A stretch of DNA of 64,000 nt from Streptomyces sp. MUM 203J (GTDB lineage Bacteria > Actinomycetota > Actinomycetes > Streptomycetales > Streptomycetaceae). Of this stretch, positions 42,066-50,839 are shown piece after piece. The position numbers and the translations under genes were made by a program. Under the pieces are notes generated by a model. The model saw nothing but the letters and a program-made list of their open reading frames with translations, was not told the origin of the DNA and searched no databases. The stretch covers positions 1 to 64,000 of the forward strand of contig NZ_JADWYO010000012.1 of the NCBI RefSeq assembly GCF_022414595.1, written 5' to 3'. The first letter of the stretch is position 1; each line of letters opens with the position of its first letter.

Positions 42066-42731
42066 CTATCTCACACCGGGCCCGCCGAGCCCCAGCGGCC
42101 CCGCGATCTCCTCGGCCATCACCCGCCCCGCCTCCTCCGCCAGGGCCTCGTCCGTGATGTCCTCGTCCGTGTCCAGCCCGTCCAGCGCCGCGAGCGGCTG
42201 GTCCAGCCGCACATGCGACACCAGGGACTGAAGGGCCCGCAGGGTCGCGGAGGCGGTCGGCCCCCAGTTGGAGAAGTACGAGAACTGCCACCACCACAGG
42301 GCCTCGGCGGTCCGCCCCGCCTGGTAGTGGGCCAGCCCGTGCCGCAGATCCATCACGATGTCGGCCAGATTGTCGGAGATCCGGCACGGCACAGGCGCCT
42401 TGCGGGGCTCGTACGGGTCGAAGACCTCCGAGAAGACGTCGACCGGGTCCAGCAGCACGGCGAACCGCTCGCGCAGCTCGTCCACGTCGAGGTCCGGGCC
42501 CGTGTCCGGCTCGTACCGCTCGTCGGGGACGATGTCCTCGTGTGCGCCGAGCCTGCCGCCGGAGAGCAGCAGCTGGGAGACCTCCAGCAGCAGGAACGGC
42601 ACCGCACTGTCGGGCTCGTCCCCTCTGGCCACTTCCGTGACGGCCACGATGAAGGACTCGATGGAGTCGGCGACCTGGACCGCGAAGCTGTCCGGGTCGA
42701 GCGAGTGGGCGTGGAGTGTGGCGTCAGACAT
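42066..42731 (-). CDS. DUF5063 family protein
   Basis: A 221-aa acidic soluble protein. It matches DUF5063 proteins, which in Streptomyces lie directly downstream of rec[36 protein letters not shown], and [26 protein letters not shown]. The function is unknown. The ATG overlaps the last 8 nt of recR, so the two are translationally coupled. The intergenic region to ask (41818-42065 includes the ask leader) shows no gene. Confidence 0.85.
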   Translation of the reverse strand: MSDATLHAHSLDPDSFAVQVADSIESFIVAVTEVARGDEPDSAVPFLLLEVSQLLLSGGRLGAHEDIVPDERYEPDTGPDLDVDELRERFAVLLDPVDVFSEVFDPYEPRKAPVPCRISDNLADIVMDLRHGLAHYQAGRTAEALWWWQFSYFSNWGPTASATLRALQSLVSHVRLDQPLAALDGLDTDEDITDEALAEEAGRVMAEEIAGPLGLGGPGVR

Positions 42732-43323
42732 CGAGGAGTCGTCTCCCTTCGAACGCGCGTCCGAGTGTGACCTCGTCGGCGTATTCCAGGTCGCCGCCAA
42801 CGGGCAGCCCGCTGGCGAGGCGCGTGACCTTCAGGCCCATGGGCTTGGTCATCCGCGCCAGATACGTCGCGGTGGCCTCCCCCTCCAGGTTGGGGTCGGT
42901 CGCCAGGATCAGCTCGGTGACCGTGCCGTCCGCGAGGCGGGCCAGCAGCTCACGGATCCGCAGATCGTCGGGGCCGACGCCCTCGATGGGGCTGATCGCG
43001 CCGCCGAGCACGTGGTAACGGCCCCGGAACTCCCGGGTCCGCTCGATCGCGACGACGTCCTTCGGCTCCTCGACCACGCAGATGACGGCCTCGTCCCGGC
43101 GGGCGTCGCGGCAGATGCCGCACCGCTCCTCCTGGGCGACGTTGCCGCACACCGCGCAGAACCGGACCTTCTCCTTCACCTCCAGCAGAGCGTGCGCCAG
43201 CCGACGTACGTCGGCGGGCTCGGCCTGCAGGATGTGGAAGGCGATCCGCTGCGCGCTCTTGGGACCGACGCCTGGCAGCCTGCCCAGCTCGTCGATGAGG
43301 TCCTGGACCACGCCTTCGTACAA
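42724..43323 (-). CDS. recR: Recombination protein RecR
   Basis: A 199-aa protein with the RecR order. The helix-hairpin-helix comes first ([20 protein letters not shown]), then the four-cysteine zinc finger ([16 protein letters not shown]). The Toprim domain ([14 protein letters not shown] ... [10 protein letters not shown]) and the Walker-B-like C-terminal part ([18 protein letters not shown] ... [20 protein letters not shown]) follow. It loads RecA with RecF/RecO at gaps. It sits downstream of the YbaB gene, a universal arrangement. Confidence 0.97.
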   Translation of the reverse strand: MYEGVVQDLIDELGRLPGVGPKSAQRIAFHILQAEPADVRRLAHALLEVKEKVRFCAVCGNVAQEERCGICRDARRDEAVICVVEEPKDVVAIERTREFRGRYHVLGGAISPIEGVGPDDLRIRELLARLADGTVTELILATDPNLEGEATATYLARMTKPMGLKVTRLASGLPVGGDLEYADEVTLGRAFEGRRLLDV

Positions 43324-43434
43324 CGGAACGCCTCTCGGGGAATCCGGTCTTGGTGCTTACGTTAGTAGCTGCGGCCGCACCGCAGAAGTCCTCGGGGCAT
43401 CGAACGAACGAGCCTCGGAACAGCAGGCCGATCC

Positions 43435-43776
43435 TCAGAAGGGCAGGCCCGGCATGCCGCCGCCGCCCAGCCCCTGGGCCAGCGGGCCGAGCTTCTGCTG
43501 CTGGAGCTGCTGCGCGTTCTCGTTAGCGGCCTGCACGGCGGCCACCACGAGGTCCGCGAGCGTCTCCGTGTCCTCGGGGTCGACGGCCTTCGGGTCGATC
43601 ACGAGGGCCCGCAGCTCACCGGCGCCCGTGACGGTGGCCTTCACGAGCCCACCGCCCGCCTGGCCGTCCACCTCGGTACGGGCCAGCTCCTCCTGCGCCC
43701 GGGCGAGGTCCTGCTGCATCTTCTGGGCCTGCTGGAGAAGCTGCTGCATGTTGGGCTGGCCACCACCGGGGATCAC
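43435..43776 (-). CDS. YbaB/EbfC nucleoid-associated protein
   Basis: A 113-aa DNA-binding protein with an N-terminal coiled coil ([23 protein letters not shown]), then [20 protein letters not shown] and the helical [24 protein letters not shown]. The C-terminal [12 protein letters not shown] is typical of YbaB. I chose GTG 43776 because AGGAG lies 5 nt upstream. It precedes recR by 111 bp. Unlike the usual dnaX-ybaB-recR order, dnaX is not upstream here. Confidence 0.92.
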   Translation of the reverse strand: MIPGGGQPNMQQLLQQAQKMQQDLARAQEELARTEVDGQAGGGLVKATVTGAGELRALVIDPKAVDPEDTETLADLVVAAVQAANENAQQLQQQKLGPLAQGLGGGGMPGLPF

Positions 43777-44107
43777 GGTCACTCCTGACGGGATCGACGA
43801 CACGTCTCAATGTCTTCTGCACAGTCCCTTGGGGACTTACCGCCGAGCCTACGTGGTCCCGGGGCAGCGTGCCCGACGCACGCCGATCCACTCTTTGGAG
43901 TGAATCACTGGCGCGCCCTCTACCTGATCACACCCCTCTTGCGGGCGGAAATCCCGTGATTTCGCTCCCGCAGACCGCCATTCGGAGGTAGGAAGGGCCC
44001 TGCGCGAGCGCCGGTGCGACACCGCACACCGCACCCGTCCAACCCGGCACAACGTTCAAAGATCACCGCACGTCACGCAGTGTCACGCAGAGCAGAGGAG
44101 TGCCCCG
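43777..44107. other. Intergenic region between divergent YbaB and SLATT genes
   Basis: These 331 bp hold the two divergent promoters. There are A/T-richer patches around 43890-43990 (CTTTGGAGTGAATCACTGG, GGAAATCCCGTGATTTCGC). No gene and no 4.5S-RNA-like fold was seen. Confidence 0.4.
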
Positions 44108-44830
44108 GTGAGCCAGCCGGAGATGCAGCCCGGGGGGCCCGCCCGGGGGGAGGATCTGACCGGACGGCCGTTCCCGCTAGGCGACTGGGGCGAACCGGCC
44201 GAGCGGCTGCACGAGCTGTACCGATGGGTGGAGACGGGGGCCCTCCGCACGGCCGACTGGTATCTGGCGGACCGGGTGTGGAAGCGCCGCGGCGCCCGCG
44301 TCCTGCGGGCCGGTACGGCGCTGGGCGCGGTGCTGGGGGCCACCCTGCCGCTGCTGGACCTGACGGGCGCCCTGGAGGGGGCGGCGGGCTGGGGTTATCT
44401 GTCGCTGCTGCTCGCGGCGGCGTGCCTGGCCTGCGACCGGTACTTCGGGCTGACCTCCGGCTGGATGCGGGACGTGGCGACCGCGCAGGCGGTGCACCGG
44501 CGGCTCCAGACCCTCCAGTTCGACTGGGCGTCGGAGAACGTGCGGGAGGTGCTGGGCCCCACCGAGGGCACGGCGGGCGAGGCGGCGGAGCGCTGCCTGG
44601 GCATCCTGCGGCGGTTCACGGAGGACGTGACGGAGCTGGTCCGGGCGGAGACGGCCGACTGGATGGTGGAGTTCCGCTCCGGCCCGGCGCCGCTCATGAC
44701 CCAGTTCTTCAACGGCCCGGGGGCGCGGCAGGAGCAACAGGGCGGGGAGCGGCAGCAGAACGGCCGATTTCCGCTGCCGCCCGCGACCCGGCCGAACATG
44801 CCTCGGCAGAGGCCGCCGGAGCCGCGCTGA
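44108..44830 (+). CDS. SLATT-domain membrane protein
   Basis: A 240-aa protein. The soluble N-terminus (LGDWGEPAERLHELYRWVETGALRTADWYLADRVWKRRGARVLR) is followed by two close hydrophobic helices (AGTALGAVLGATLPLLDLTG and GWGYLSLLLAAACLACDRYFG). A helical cytoplasmic part and a Gln/Pro/Arg-rich tail complete it. This is the SLATT architecture, which is predicted to be a pore-forming effector in nucleotide-activated conflict systems. Here it stands alone next to YbaB-recR with no nucleotide synthetase, a conserved chromosomal setting in Streptomyces. The GTG start has AGAGGAG upstream. Confidence 0.75.
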   Translation: MSQPEMQPGGPARGEDLTGRPFPLGDWGEPAERLHELYRWVETGALRTADWYLADRVWKRRGARVLRAGTALGAVLGATLPLLDLTGALEGAAGWGYLSLLLAAACLACDRYFGLTSGWMRDVATAQAVHRRLQTLQFDWASENVREVLGPTEGTAGEAAERCLGILRRFTEDVTELVRAETADWMVEFRSGPAPLMTQFFNGPGARQEQQGGERQQNGRFPLPPATRPNMPRQRPPEPR

Positions 44831-44890
44831 GCCCCGCCCCGGCACCCGAGGCCCGGCCGAGCCCCGCGCGGCGCGTTCCGCCCAAGCCGG

Positions 44891-45592
44891 TCAGCTGAAG
44901 ATGATCATCGAGCCCTGGCCCAGGCTCCGGGTGGCCGCCGCGTGCAGCCCGAGCCAGACGTGCCGCTCCCGGGCGAAGGGGCTGTCGTCGTACGGGATCG
45001 GGGCGGCGGGCTCCTCAAGGGCCGTCGGGTGCCGGGGCGGCTCCGGCGCGGCCGGCGGGTTCGCCGGGTCGATGCCGATGGCGGGCCCGACGTACTCCAG
45101 CTCCCGCAGCAGCCCCTGCGCGGAGCCCAACGGACCGCCACCCGCGAGCAGTTCCTCGTTGGACAGCGGAGCCGTGAAATCGACCGGCACGTACGCGCCC
45201 GCGTGGTCGTAGTGCCAGACCAGGTGCGACTGCTGGGCGTTCGCCTCGAACATCTCCAGCAACTGCTCGTAGTCCCCGCCCAGTTCGTCCACCGGCGTCA
45301 CGGCGAGCCCGCAGAGCTGCAGCAGATAGGCCCGGCGCAGGAAGTGCAGGGCGTCGTAGTCGAACCCGGCGACCGGCGCCACGTCACCGGACAGCCCCGG
45401 CATGTAAGCGAAGACGGGCACAGCCGGAAGCCCGGCGTCCGTCAACGCCCGGTCATAGGTGGCGATCTCGTCGGCGAAGGGGTTGTCGGGGCTGTGGCAC
45501 AGCACGTCGACAAGGGGAACCAGCCACAGATCACAGGCCAACGCTGGACTCGCTCTCACATCGGGCATCACATCGGGCATCGCATCGGGCAT
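44891..45592 (-). CDS. Hypothetical protein with a repeat-encoded N-terminus
   Basis: A 233-aa acidic soluble protein (VPLVDVLCHSPDNPFADEIATYDRAL ... DELGGDYEQLLEMFEANAQQSHLVWHYDHAGAYVPVDF). No family was recognised with confidence. The first 12 residues are MPDA-MPDV-MPDV, encoded by a 12-bp tandem repeat, so the true start could be any of three ATGs or a GTG after them; no ribosome binding site decides. It converges on the SLATT gene with 60 bp between the stops. Confidence 0.7.
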   Translation of the reverse strand: MPDAMPDVMPDVRASPALACDLWLVPLVDVLCHSPDNPFADEIATYDRALTDAGLPAVPVFAYMPGLSGDVAPVAGFDYDALHFLRRAYLLQLCGLAVTPVDELGGDYEQLLEMFEANAQQSHLVWHYDHAGAYVPVDFTAPLSNEELLAGGGPLGSAQGLLRELEYVGPAIGIDPANPPAAPEPPRHPTALEEPAAPIPYDDSPFARERHVWLGLHAAATRSLGQGSMIIFS

Positions 45593-45602
45593 CGCATCGG
45601 GT
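45559..45602. repeat. 12-bp tandem repeat at the start of a hypothetical gene
   Basis: CATCGGGCATCR is repeated 3.7 times. On the minus strand each unit encodes Met-Pro-Asp-Ala/Val and contains an ATG, so copy-number change would add or remove start codons without shifting the frame. Confidence 0.9.
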
Positions 45603-45746
45603 CAGACATCGCGTCGGGGCGACGACGGCGGCACCGGCACAGGTTAACGGGATCCTTGTGCCCCGATACCCATCGGAAAAGCCGGGAACACCGGCCGCCC
45701 CGGCCCCGGCGGGAACACGGCGGCGGGGCAGGGGAGTTCTCCCGGC

Positions 45747-46331
45747 ATGGCTGTGATCCACAAGACCACGATGAACCCGACGAAACTGGAGCTGGTCAGC
45801 GACTGGCTCCCCCGTCAGCCCTGGTACCTGGGCGGCGGGACGGCACCCGTGCTGGAGCAGGCCGGCGGCTTCCGGCTGGACGACCCGGAGGGCGAGGTGG
45901 GCATCGAGTTCATGGTCGTCACCGACACCTCGGGCCCCGGCCCCGTCTCGTACCACCTCCCTCTCACCTACCGGGGCGCGCCGCTGGAGGGGGCCGGGGA
46001 GGACGCGCTGATCGGGACGAGCGAGCACGGCGTGCTCGGAAAGCGCTGGGTGTACGACGGGGTCCACGACCCCGTGCTCGTCGCCCAGGTCCGGCAACTG
46101 CTCCGGGGGCGGGCCGAGCCGCAGGCCCAGAGCGTGAGCGACACCCCGGACCGGACCGTCGAGCGGCACCTCGACGGCGAACCGGCCGGACGGGCACCCG
46201 AGGCGGTGCGGGTGCTGCGGGACGGTGACGCGGGTGCCCCGGACGCGCTCGGGCGGGTCACCGCGGAATGGACGCTGCCGGGCGGGGGCGTGGGGCGTGG
46301 GGCGTTCTTCGTCCTGCGTGAGACGGTGTAG
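45747..46331 (+). CDS. Maltokinase N-terminal cap-like protein
   Basis: A 194-aa stand-alone protein (MAVIHKTTMNPTKLELVSDWLPRQPWY ... GGFRLDDPEGEVGIEFMVVTD ... GTSEHGVLGKRWVYDGVHDPVLVAQV). It resembles the N-terminal cap domain of trehalose/maltose kinases (Mak_N_cap), but the kinase domain is absent. Stand-alone copies are common in actinobacteria, with unknown function; they are often mislabelled as branching enzymes. GGGGAG lies upstream of the ATG. Confidence 0.75.
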   Translation: MAVIHKTTMNPTKLELVSDWLPRQPWYLGGGTAPVLEQAGGFRLDDPEGEVGIEFMVVTDTSGPGPVSYHLPLTYRGAPLEGAGEDALIGTSEHGVLGKRWVYDGVHDPVLVAQVRQLLRGRAEPQAQSVSDTPDRTVERHLDGEPAGRAPEAVRVLRDGDAGAPDALGRVTAEWTLPGGGVGRGAFFVLRETV

Positions 46332-46401
46332 CCGCCGGTCACGCCCCGTCCGAACCTGCGGCTCCGCCCGGAGGGAGAGTCCCCCGGAGCGGCGCCGGTC
46401 C

Positions 46402-47829
46402 TCAGACGCCGGAGGGGCTGGGTTCCAGCCCCTCCGGCTGCGGGCGGGGGTGGGGCTGCGAGGGCGAGCGGGTCACCCGTCCCCGCCGCACCAGCCAGCC
46501 CACCAGCACCGCGACCGCCGCCGCCGCGTACACCGTCGTGCCGACCACGTCCCGTTCCTCGAAGGCCTGGGCCGTCACATAGCGGGCCGCGCCCGCGACC
46601 GCCACGCCCAGCCACTCCCAGCGCCCGTCCAGCGCGACCAGCGCGACGAGCAGCAGGGCGTACCAGGAGTAGCCGGGCGTCAGCAGCAGGAACGCGGTGC
46701 CGGTGACGAGGAGCGCGCCGGACCAGGGCCGCTCGGGGTCCCCGCGCCACAGCACGTACGCGCAGACCGCGGCCATCAGCACGAGCAGCGCGGGCAGCGC
46801 CCAGTCGTCGGGCAGCACGACCCGCAGCAGCGCGTACCGGTCACGGGCGGCGGCGTCGCCGTACCCCTCCTCCTCCACGTAACCGCTCAGGTAGCCGAAG
46901 ACGGAGTCCCGGGACAGCAGGACGTACGGCACATAGGCGAGCACCGTGACGGCGGCGGCCGGTCCGAGGACCGCGGCGGCGTCCCGCACCCGCCGCACCC
47001 CGGACAGCGCGCCCGGCAGGACGACGGCGGGCATCAGCTTGGCGGCGACGGCGGCGCCCAGCAGCGCGCCTCCGGCCGCCCGGCGCCGCACCGCGACCAG
47101 GCCCAGCCCGCCCACGGCGAGCAGCACCCCGAGCACGTCCACATGGGCGTTGTTCACGGCCTCGACCGGCACGGCCGGGCACCACGCCCACAGCGCCGCC
47201 CGGGCCACCGGTGCCCCCCGGCGACGGAGGATCAGCACCAGCACGCCCGTCACCCCGAGGGCCAGCACCGCGCCGCCCGCCTGGAACGGCTTCAGCCTCG
47301 CCCCCTCCGGTGACACGGCGTGGACGCCCAGGAAGTACACCTCCGCCACGGGCGGGTAAATGGTGTGCACGGTGGGCCTGTTGAGGCGGGCGCACCGGAC
47401 CGTCCCGTCCTCGGCGGGCGCGATCCTGGCACGCCCGGCGCAGGCGGCCTCGCCTTCCGGGAACAGCCAGGGGTCGCGGAGGTGCGCCAGGGCCGGGTCG
47501 GCGGGGGCGTGGTCGTACGGGGCGACGCCCGAGGCCTGGACCCGGCCGTCCCAGGCGTACCGGTAGGCATCCGTGCTGGTGCGGGGCGGTGCCACCAGCC
47601 CGGTCGCCGCGACGGCGGCGGCTCCGGCCAGCACGAGGGCCGTCACCTGCCGTGCGGGCACCTTGCGCAGGGTCCACACGGCGGCGCCGAACAGCGCCCA
47701 GGCCACGCCGTACCACCACGACAGTCCGACGGGATCGGTGTAGTACCCGTCGTACCGGACCGTCAGGACCAGGACGGCGACGAGCGCGGAGAGCAGAAGG
47801 GCGGCGAGGACGGTACGGAACTTCGTCAC
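46402..47829 (-). CDS. GT87-type polytopic membrane glycosyltransferase
   Basis: A 475-aa protein with 10-12 hydrophobic helices. The first external loop carries the aspartate-containing motif TSTDAYRYAWDGRVQASGVAPYDHAP and TVHTIYPPVAEVYFLG, typical of GT-C (DUF2029/GT87) polyprenyl-phosphate-mannose dependent transferases. A cytoplasmic C-terminal tail ends in a repeat-encoded PEGLEPSPSGV. It would add a mannose-like sugar to an exported acceptor. The GTG start has CAGGCT 7 nt upstream but no Shine-Dalgarno. It is divergent from the oxidoreductase gene at 47943. Confidence 0.85.
   Translation of the reverse strand: MTKFRTVLAALLLSALVAVLVLTVRYDGYYTDPVGLSWWYGVAWALFGAAVWTLRKVPARQVTALVLAGAAAVAATGLVAPPRTSTDAYRYAWDGRVQASGVAPYDHAPADPALAHLRDPWLFPEGEAACAGRARIAPAEDGTVRCARLNRPTVHTIYPPVAEVYFLGVHAVSPEGARLKPFQAGGAVLALGVTGVLVLILRRRGAPVARAALWAWCPAVPVEAVNNAHVDVLGVLLAVGGLGLVAVRRRAAGGALLGAAVAAKLMPAVVLPGALSGVRRVRDAAAVLGPAAAVTVLAYVPYVLLSRDSVFGYLSGYVEEEGYGDAAARDRYALLRVVLPDDWALPALLVLMAAVCAYVLWRGDPERPWSGALLVTGTAFLLLTPGYSWYALLLVALVALDGRWEWLGVAVAGAARYVTAQAFEERDVVGTTVYAAAAVAVLVGWLVRRGRVTRSPSQPHPRPQPEGLEPSPSGV
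46408..46438. terminator. Inverted repeat at the 3' end of the GT87 gene
   Basis: A perfect 14-bp stem (GCCGGAGGGGCTGG and complement) has a GTT loop. The same kind of palindrome recurs between convergent Streptomyces genes. Here it overlaps the last codons of the glycosyltransferase gene and can terminate transcription for both converging genes. Confidence 0.65.
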
Positions 47830-47876
47830 GGCCGCCAGCCTGCCAGCCGTACGGGCACGGGGACGGCCATCGGCGG

Positions 47877-47896
47877 GGACGTCCGCGTTTCGTAAG
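47877..47896 (+). repeat. 20-bp direct repeat, copy A (upstream of the oxidoreductase)
   Basis: ggacgtccgcgtttcgtaag occurs here, 47 bp before the oxidoreductase ATG, and again at 50821-50840. It begins with the palindrome GGACGTCC and ends in an ECF-promoter-like CGTAA. Confidence 0.8.
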
Positions 47897-47942
47897 GGGT
47901 CGTTACGGTCCGCGGGGGGTGCGGCGGGTTTCTCATGGAGCC

Positions 47943-49121
47943 ATGACCCAGCGCGCCCGCCGAGTACCCCGAGTCCCTCGCCTCCCCCGCCCGCCCTCCC
48001 TTCCGCGCCCGCGCTTCCGGGGGCGTCTGCACGATCCCCGTACCGCGACGGCCATCGGACGGTGGCTGGGGCTGGCGGTGCTGGTGTGCTTCCTGACCGG
48101 ACTGACCAGCCATTACGTGCAGCGCCCGCCGGACTGGCTGGCGGACGTGCTGCCGAGCCGCCCCACCTGGGGCTACCGGCTCAGCCAGGGCCTGCATGTG
48201 GCGAGCGGCATCGCGGCGATCCCGCTGCTGTTCGCGAAGCTGTGGACGGTGTACCCGAGGCTGTTCGTGAAGCCGGCGATCCGTTCCGTACGGCACGGGC
48301 TGGAGCGGCTGTCGGTGGCGGTGCTGGTCGGGGCGTCGCTGTTCCAGCTGTTCACCGGGCTGATCAACACGGCCGAGTGGTATCCGTGGCCGTTCTCGTT
48401 CGTGCCGGTGCACTTCGGGATGGCGTGGGTGTTCCTGGGGGCGCTGCTGCTGCACGTGGCGGTCAAGTGGCCGGACATCCGGGACCACTGGCGGGCACGG
48501 TCGGCGGGCACGCTGGAGCTGCCGGCGGAGGACGGCCCGAACCGGCGGTCGCTGCTGGTGGGCACCGGGCTGGCGGTGGGGGCGGTGACGGTGACGACGG
48601 TCGGCCAGTCGCTGACCCCGCTGAAGGCACTGGACCTGCTGGCGCCCCGGCATCCGGACCACGGCTCGCAGGGGCTGCCGGTGACGCGCACGGCGTCGGA
48701 GGCGGGCATGGCGTCCGTGCCGGAGGAGAGCTGGCGGCTGAAGGTCGTGGGGCCGCGCCCGTTCGAACTGACGCTGGCGGAGCTGCGGGCGCTGCCGCAG
48801 GTGGCCTCGGAGCTGCCGATCGCCTGCGTCGAGGGCTGGTCCAAGAACGCGCACTGGAGCGGGGTTCGGATCGGTGACCTGCTGGTACGGGCGGGTGCCC
48901 CGCCCGGCTCGCGGGTGCGGGTGGTGTCGCTGGAACGGCGGGGCGCGTACCGCGTCATGGAAATGGGCGCGCGCTACGCGGAGGACCCGCTGACCCTGCT
49001 GGCCCTGCGGCTGAACGGCCAGGTCCTGTCCCCCGACCACGGCTTCCCGGCCCGCATCATCGCCCCGAACCGTCCCGGCGTCTGGCAGACGAAGTGGGTC
49101 GAGCGGCTGGAGGTCCTGTGA
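47943..49121 (+). CDS. Membrane cytochrome b-type / molybdopterin oxidoreductase fusion
   Basis: A 392-aa protein. A basic Pro/Arg-rich N-terminus precedes four hydrophobic helices with histidines placed like heme-b ligands (GLHVASG in helix 2, VHFGMAWVFLGALLLHVAV in helix 4). A sulfite-oxidase-type molybdopterin domain (about residues 240-392) follows, with Mo-ligand C295 in LPIACVEGWSKN. Electrons could pass from the Mo cofactor to heme b in one polypeptide. The substrate is unknown. The ATG at 47943 has GGAG only 2 nt upstream. It overlaps the next gene by GTGA. Confidence 0.85.
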   Translation: MTQRARRVPRVPRLPRPPSLPRPRFRGRLHDPRTATAIGRWLGLAVLVCFLTGLTSHYVQRPPDWLADVLPSRPTWGYRLSQGLHVASGIAAIPLLFAKLWTVYPRLFVKPAIRSVRHGLERLSVAVLVGASLFQLFTGLINTAEWYPWPFSFVPVHFGMAWVFLGALLLHVAVKWPDIRDHWRARSAGTLELPAEDGPNRRSLLVGTGLAVGAVTVTTVGQSLTPLKALDLLAPRHPDHGSQGLPVTRTASEAGMASVPEESWRLKVVGPRPFELTLAELRALPQVASELPIACVEGWSKNAHWSGVRIGDLLVRAGAPPGSRVRVVSLERRGAYRVMEMGARYAEDPLTLLALRLNGQVLSPDHGFPARIIAPNRPGVWQTKWVERLEVL

Positions 49122-49645
49122 ACGGGCGCGCACAGGTGACCGCGTGGTTCGAGGATGCGCGCGCGGCGGTCGCGCGCGTGGGGGGCGGGCGGCTGGTGCT
49201 GGGGGCCGCGGGGGTGGCCGCCATGGGGCTGGGGGCCTCACTGGTGGTGGACACGGGCAGCGTCATGGACGTGATCCTGTGGCTGGCGGGGGCGGTGCTG
49301 CTGCACGACCTGGTGGCGGCGCCGTTCGTGCTGCTGGTGGGGCTGGTGGTGGTGGTGCGCGTCGCGGCGCCCCGGCTGGTCCGGGGGGCGCTGGTGGTGG
49401 CCGGCGGATTGACCCTGGTGGCCCTGCCGGTGCTGCTGGCGCCGCGGCGGGCGGCCCGGCCGACGGTCCTGCCGCTGGACTATCCCCGCAACTGGCTGCT
49501 CCTGATGGGCGCGGTGGCGGTGGGCGCGCTGCTCCTGGCCGTGTCCCGCGCGGCGCCCCGCTGGGCCCGCGCGGGAGCGGCCCGGGTCCGGGCGGCCCGC
49601 GAGGCCCGGGCGCGCGCTCACCGCGACCGGGCGGGGCGGGGCTGA
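49118..49645 (+). CDS. Hypothetical membrane protein coupled to the oxidoreductase
   Basis: A 175-aa protein with about four hydrophobic helices (LVLGAAGVAAMGLGASLVV, VILWLAGAVLLHDLVAAPFVLLVGLVVVV, LVRGALVVAGGLTLVALPVLL, WLLLMGAVAVGALLLAVSRAA). It has one conserved-looking LPLDYPRNW loop and an Arg/Ala-rich C-terminal tail. Start and upstream stop overlap (GTGA), with GGAGG 4 nt before the GTG, so it is strictly coupled to the molybdopterin protein. It is possibly a membrane partner of it. No family was recognised. Confidence 0.7.
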   Translation: MNGRAQVTAWFEDARAAVARVGGGRLVLGAAGVAAMGLGASLVVDTGSVMDVILWLAGAVLLHDLVAAPFVLLVGLVVVVRVAAPRLVRGALVVAGGLTLVALPVLLAPRRAARPTVLPLDYPRNWLLLMGAVAVGALLLAVSRAAPRWARAGAARVRAAREARARAHRDRAGRG

Positions 49646-49761
49646 GCCCCGCCCCCGTACCCCGGCGCGGAGCGCACTCGTCGTGCGGGCGCCCCGCGCC
49701 GCAGGTCTTACGGAAGCGTGACGTGCGGGCGCGGGAGCCGTGCGCGGCGCGCCCGCGGGCC

Positions 49762-49767
49762 TAGCGT
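49762..49767 (+). promoter_or_regulatory. Probable -10 box of a leaderless epimerase transcript
   Basis: TAGCGT, 7 nt and the ATG at 49775, with no ribosome binding site. Confidence 0.5.
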
Positions 49768-49774
49768 CGACGGC

Positions 49775-50839
49775 ATGCGTGTACTTGTCACCGGCGGGGC
49801 CGGTTTCATCGGGTCGCACATCGTGGACGCGCTCGTCGCCCAGGGGCACGAACCCGTCGTCATGGACGCGCTGCTGGCCGGCGCGCACGGGGAGGAGGCC
49901 GAGCCGCCCCCGGGAAGCGTCCGGGCGGACGTGCGGGACCCGGACGCCGTGCGCGCCCTGCTGCGCGGCGTGGACGCGGTGTGCCACCAGGCCGCCATGG
50001 TGGGTCTCGGCAAGGACTTCGCGGACGCCCCCGACTACGTCTCCTGCAACGATCTCGGCACCGCCGTCCTGCTCGCCGCCATGGCGGAGACCGGGGTCGG
50101 GCGGCTCGTCCTGGCCGGGTCGATGGTGGTGTACGGGGAGGGCCGCTACGACTGCCCGGCGCACGGCCGCGTGCGCCCCGGCCCGCGCGCGGAGCCTGAC
50201 CTCCGGGACGGCCGGTTCGAGCCCGGCTGCCCCCGCTGCGGCGCCCCCCTGGCCCCCGGCCTCGTCGGCGAGGACGCCCCCGTCGACCCCCGCAACGTCT
50301 ACGCCGCCACCAAACTGACCCAGGAACACCTCGCCGCCTCCTGGGCCCGGGCCACCGGCGGCCGGGCCGTGGCGCTGCGCTACCACAACGTGTACGGCCC
50401 CCGGATGCCCCGTGACACCCCCTACGCGGGCGTGGCCTCCCTCTTCCGCTCTGCGCTCGCCCGCGGCGAGGCCCCGCGCGTGTTCGAGGACGGCGGCCAG
50501 CGGCGGGACTTCGTCCATGTACGGGACGTCGCCGCCGCGAACCTGGCCGCGCTGGAAGCGCTCGGGCAGCAGCCGCGCGGCGCGCTGACCCCGTACAACA
50601 CGGGCAGCGGGGAGCCGCACACCGTCGGGGAGATGGCGACGGTGCTCGCGGACGCGGCGGGCGGGCCCGCTCCGGTCGTCACGGGCGAGTACCGGCTCGG
50701 GGACGTGCGGCACATCACCGCCGACTCGGCGCGGCTGCGCGCCGCGCTGGGCTGGCGGCCGGAGGTCGGCTTCGCGCAGGGCATGGCCGAGTTCGCGGCG
50801 AGTGGGCTACGCGGGACGGTGGACGTCCGCGTTTCGTAA
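49775..50839 (+). CDS. NAD-dependent epimerase/dehydratase
   Basis: A 354-aa extended SDR with VTGGAGFIGSHIVDAL at the N-terminus, GSMVVYGEG, and the catalytic Y and K in VYAATKLTQEH. It also has ALRYHNVYGPRMP and RRDFVHVRDVAAANLAAL. It would epimerise or dehydrate a nucleotide sugar. An unusual insertion after the Ser motif (DCPAHGR ... GCPRCGAPL) holds CX2C pairs that could bind zinc. The last codons are part of the 20-bp repeat copy B. Its product may feed the GT2 glycosyltransferase next to it. Confidence 0.9.
   Translation: MRVLVTGGAGFIGSHIVDALVAQGHEPVVMDALLAGAHGEEAEPPPGSVRADVRDPDAVRALLRGVDAVCHQAAMVGLGKDFADAPDYVSCNDLGTAVLLAAMAETGVGRLVLAGSMVVYGEGRYDCPAHGRVRPGPRAEPDLRDGRFEPGCPRCGAPLAPGLVGEDAPVDPRNVYAATKLTQEHLAASWARATGGRAVALRYHNVYGPRMPRDTPYAGVASLFRSALARGEAPRVFEDGGQRRDFVHVRDVAAANLAALEALGQQPRGALTPYNTGSGEPHTVGEMATVLADAAGGPAPVVTGEYRLGDVRHITADSARLRAALGWRPEVGFAQGMAEFAASGLRGTVDVRVS

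Noticed and set aside
45559..45602. CRISPR-like repeat
   Set aside because: The units are contiguous 12-mers without spacers, so it is a simple tandem repeat; no cas genes are present.
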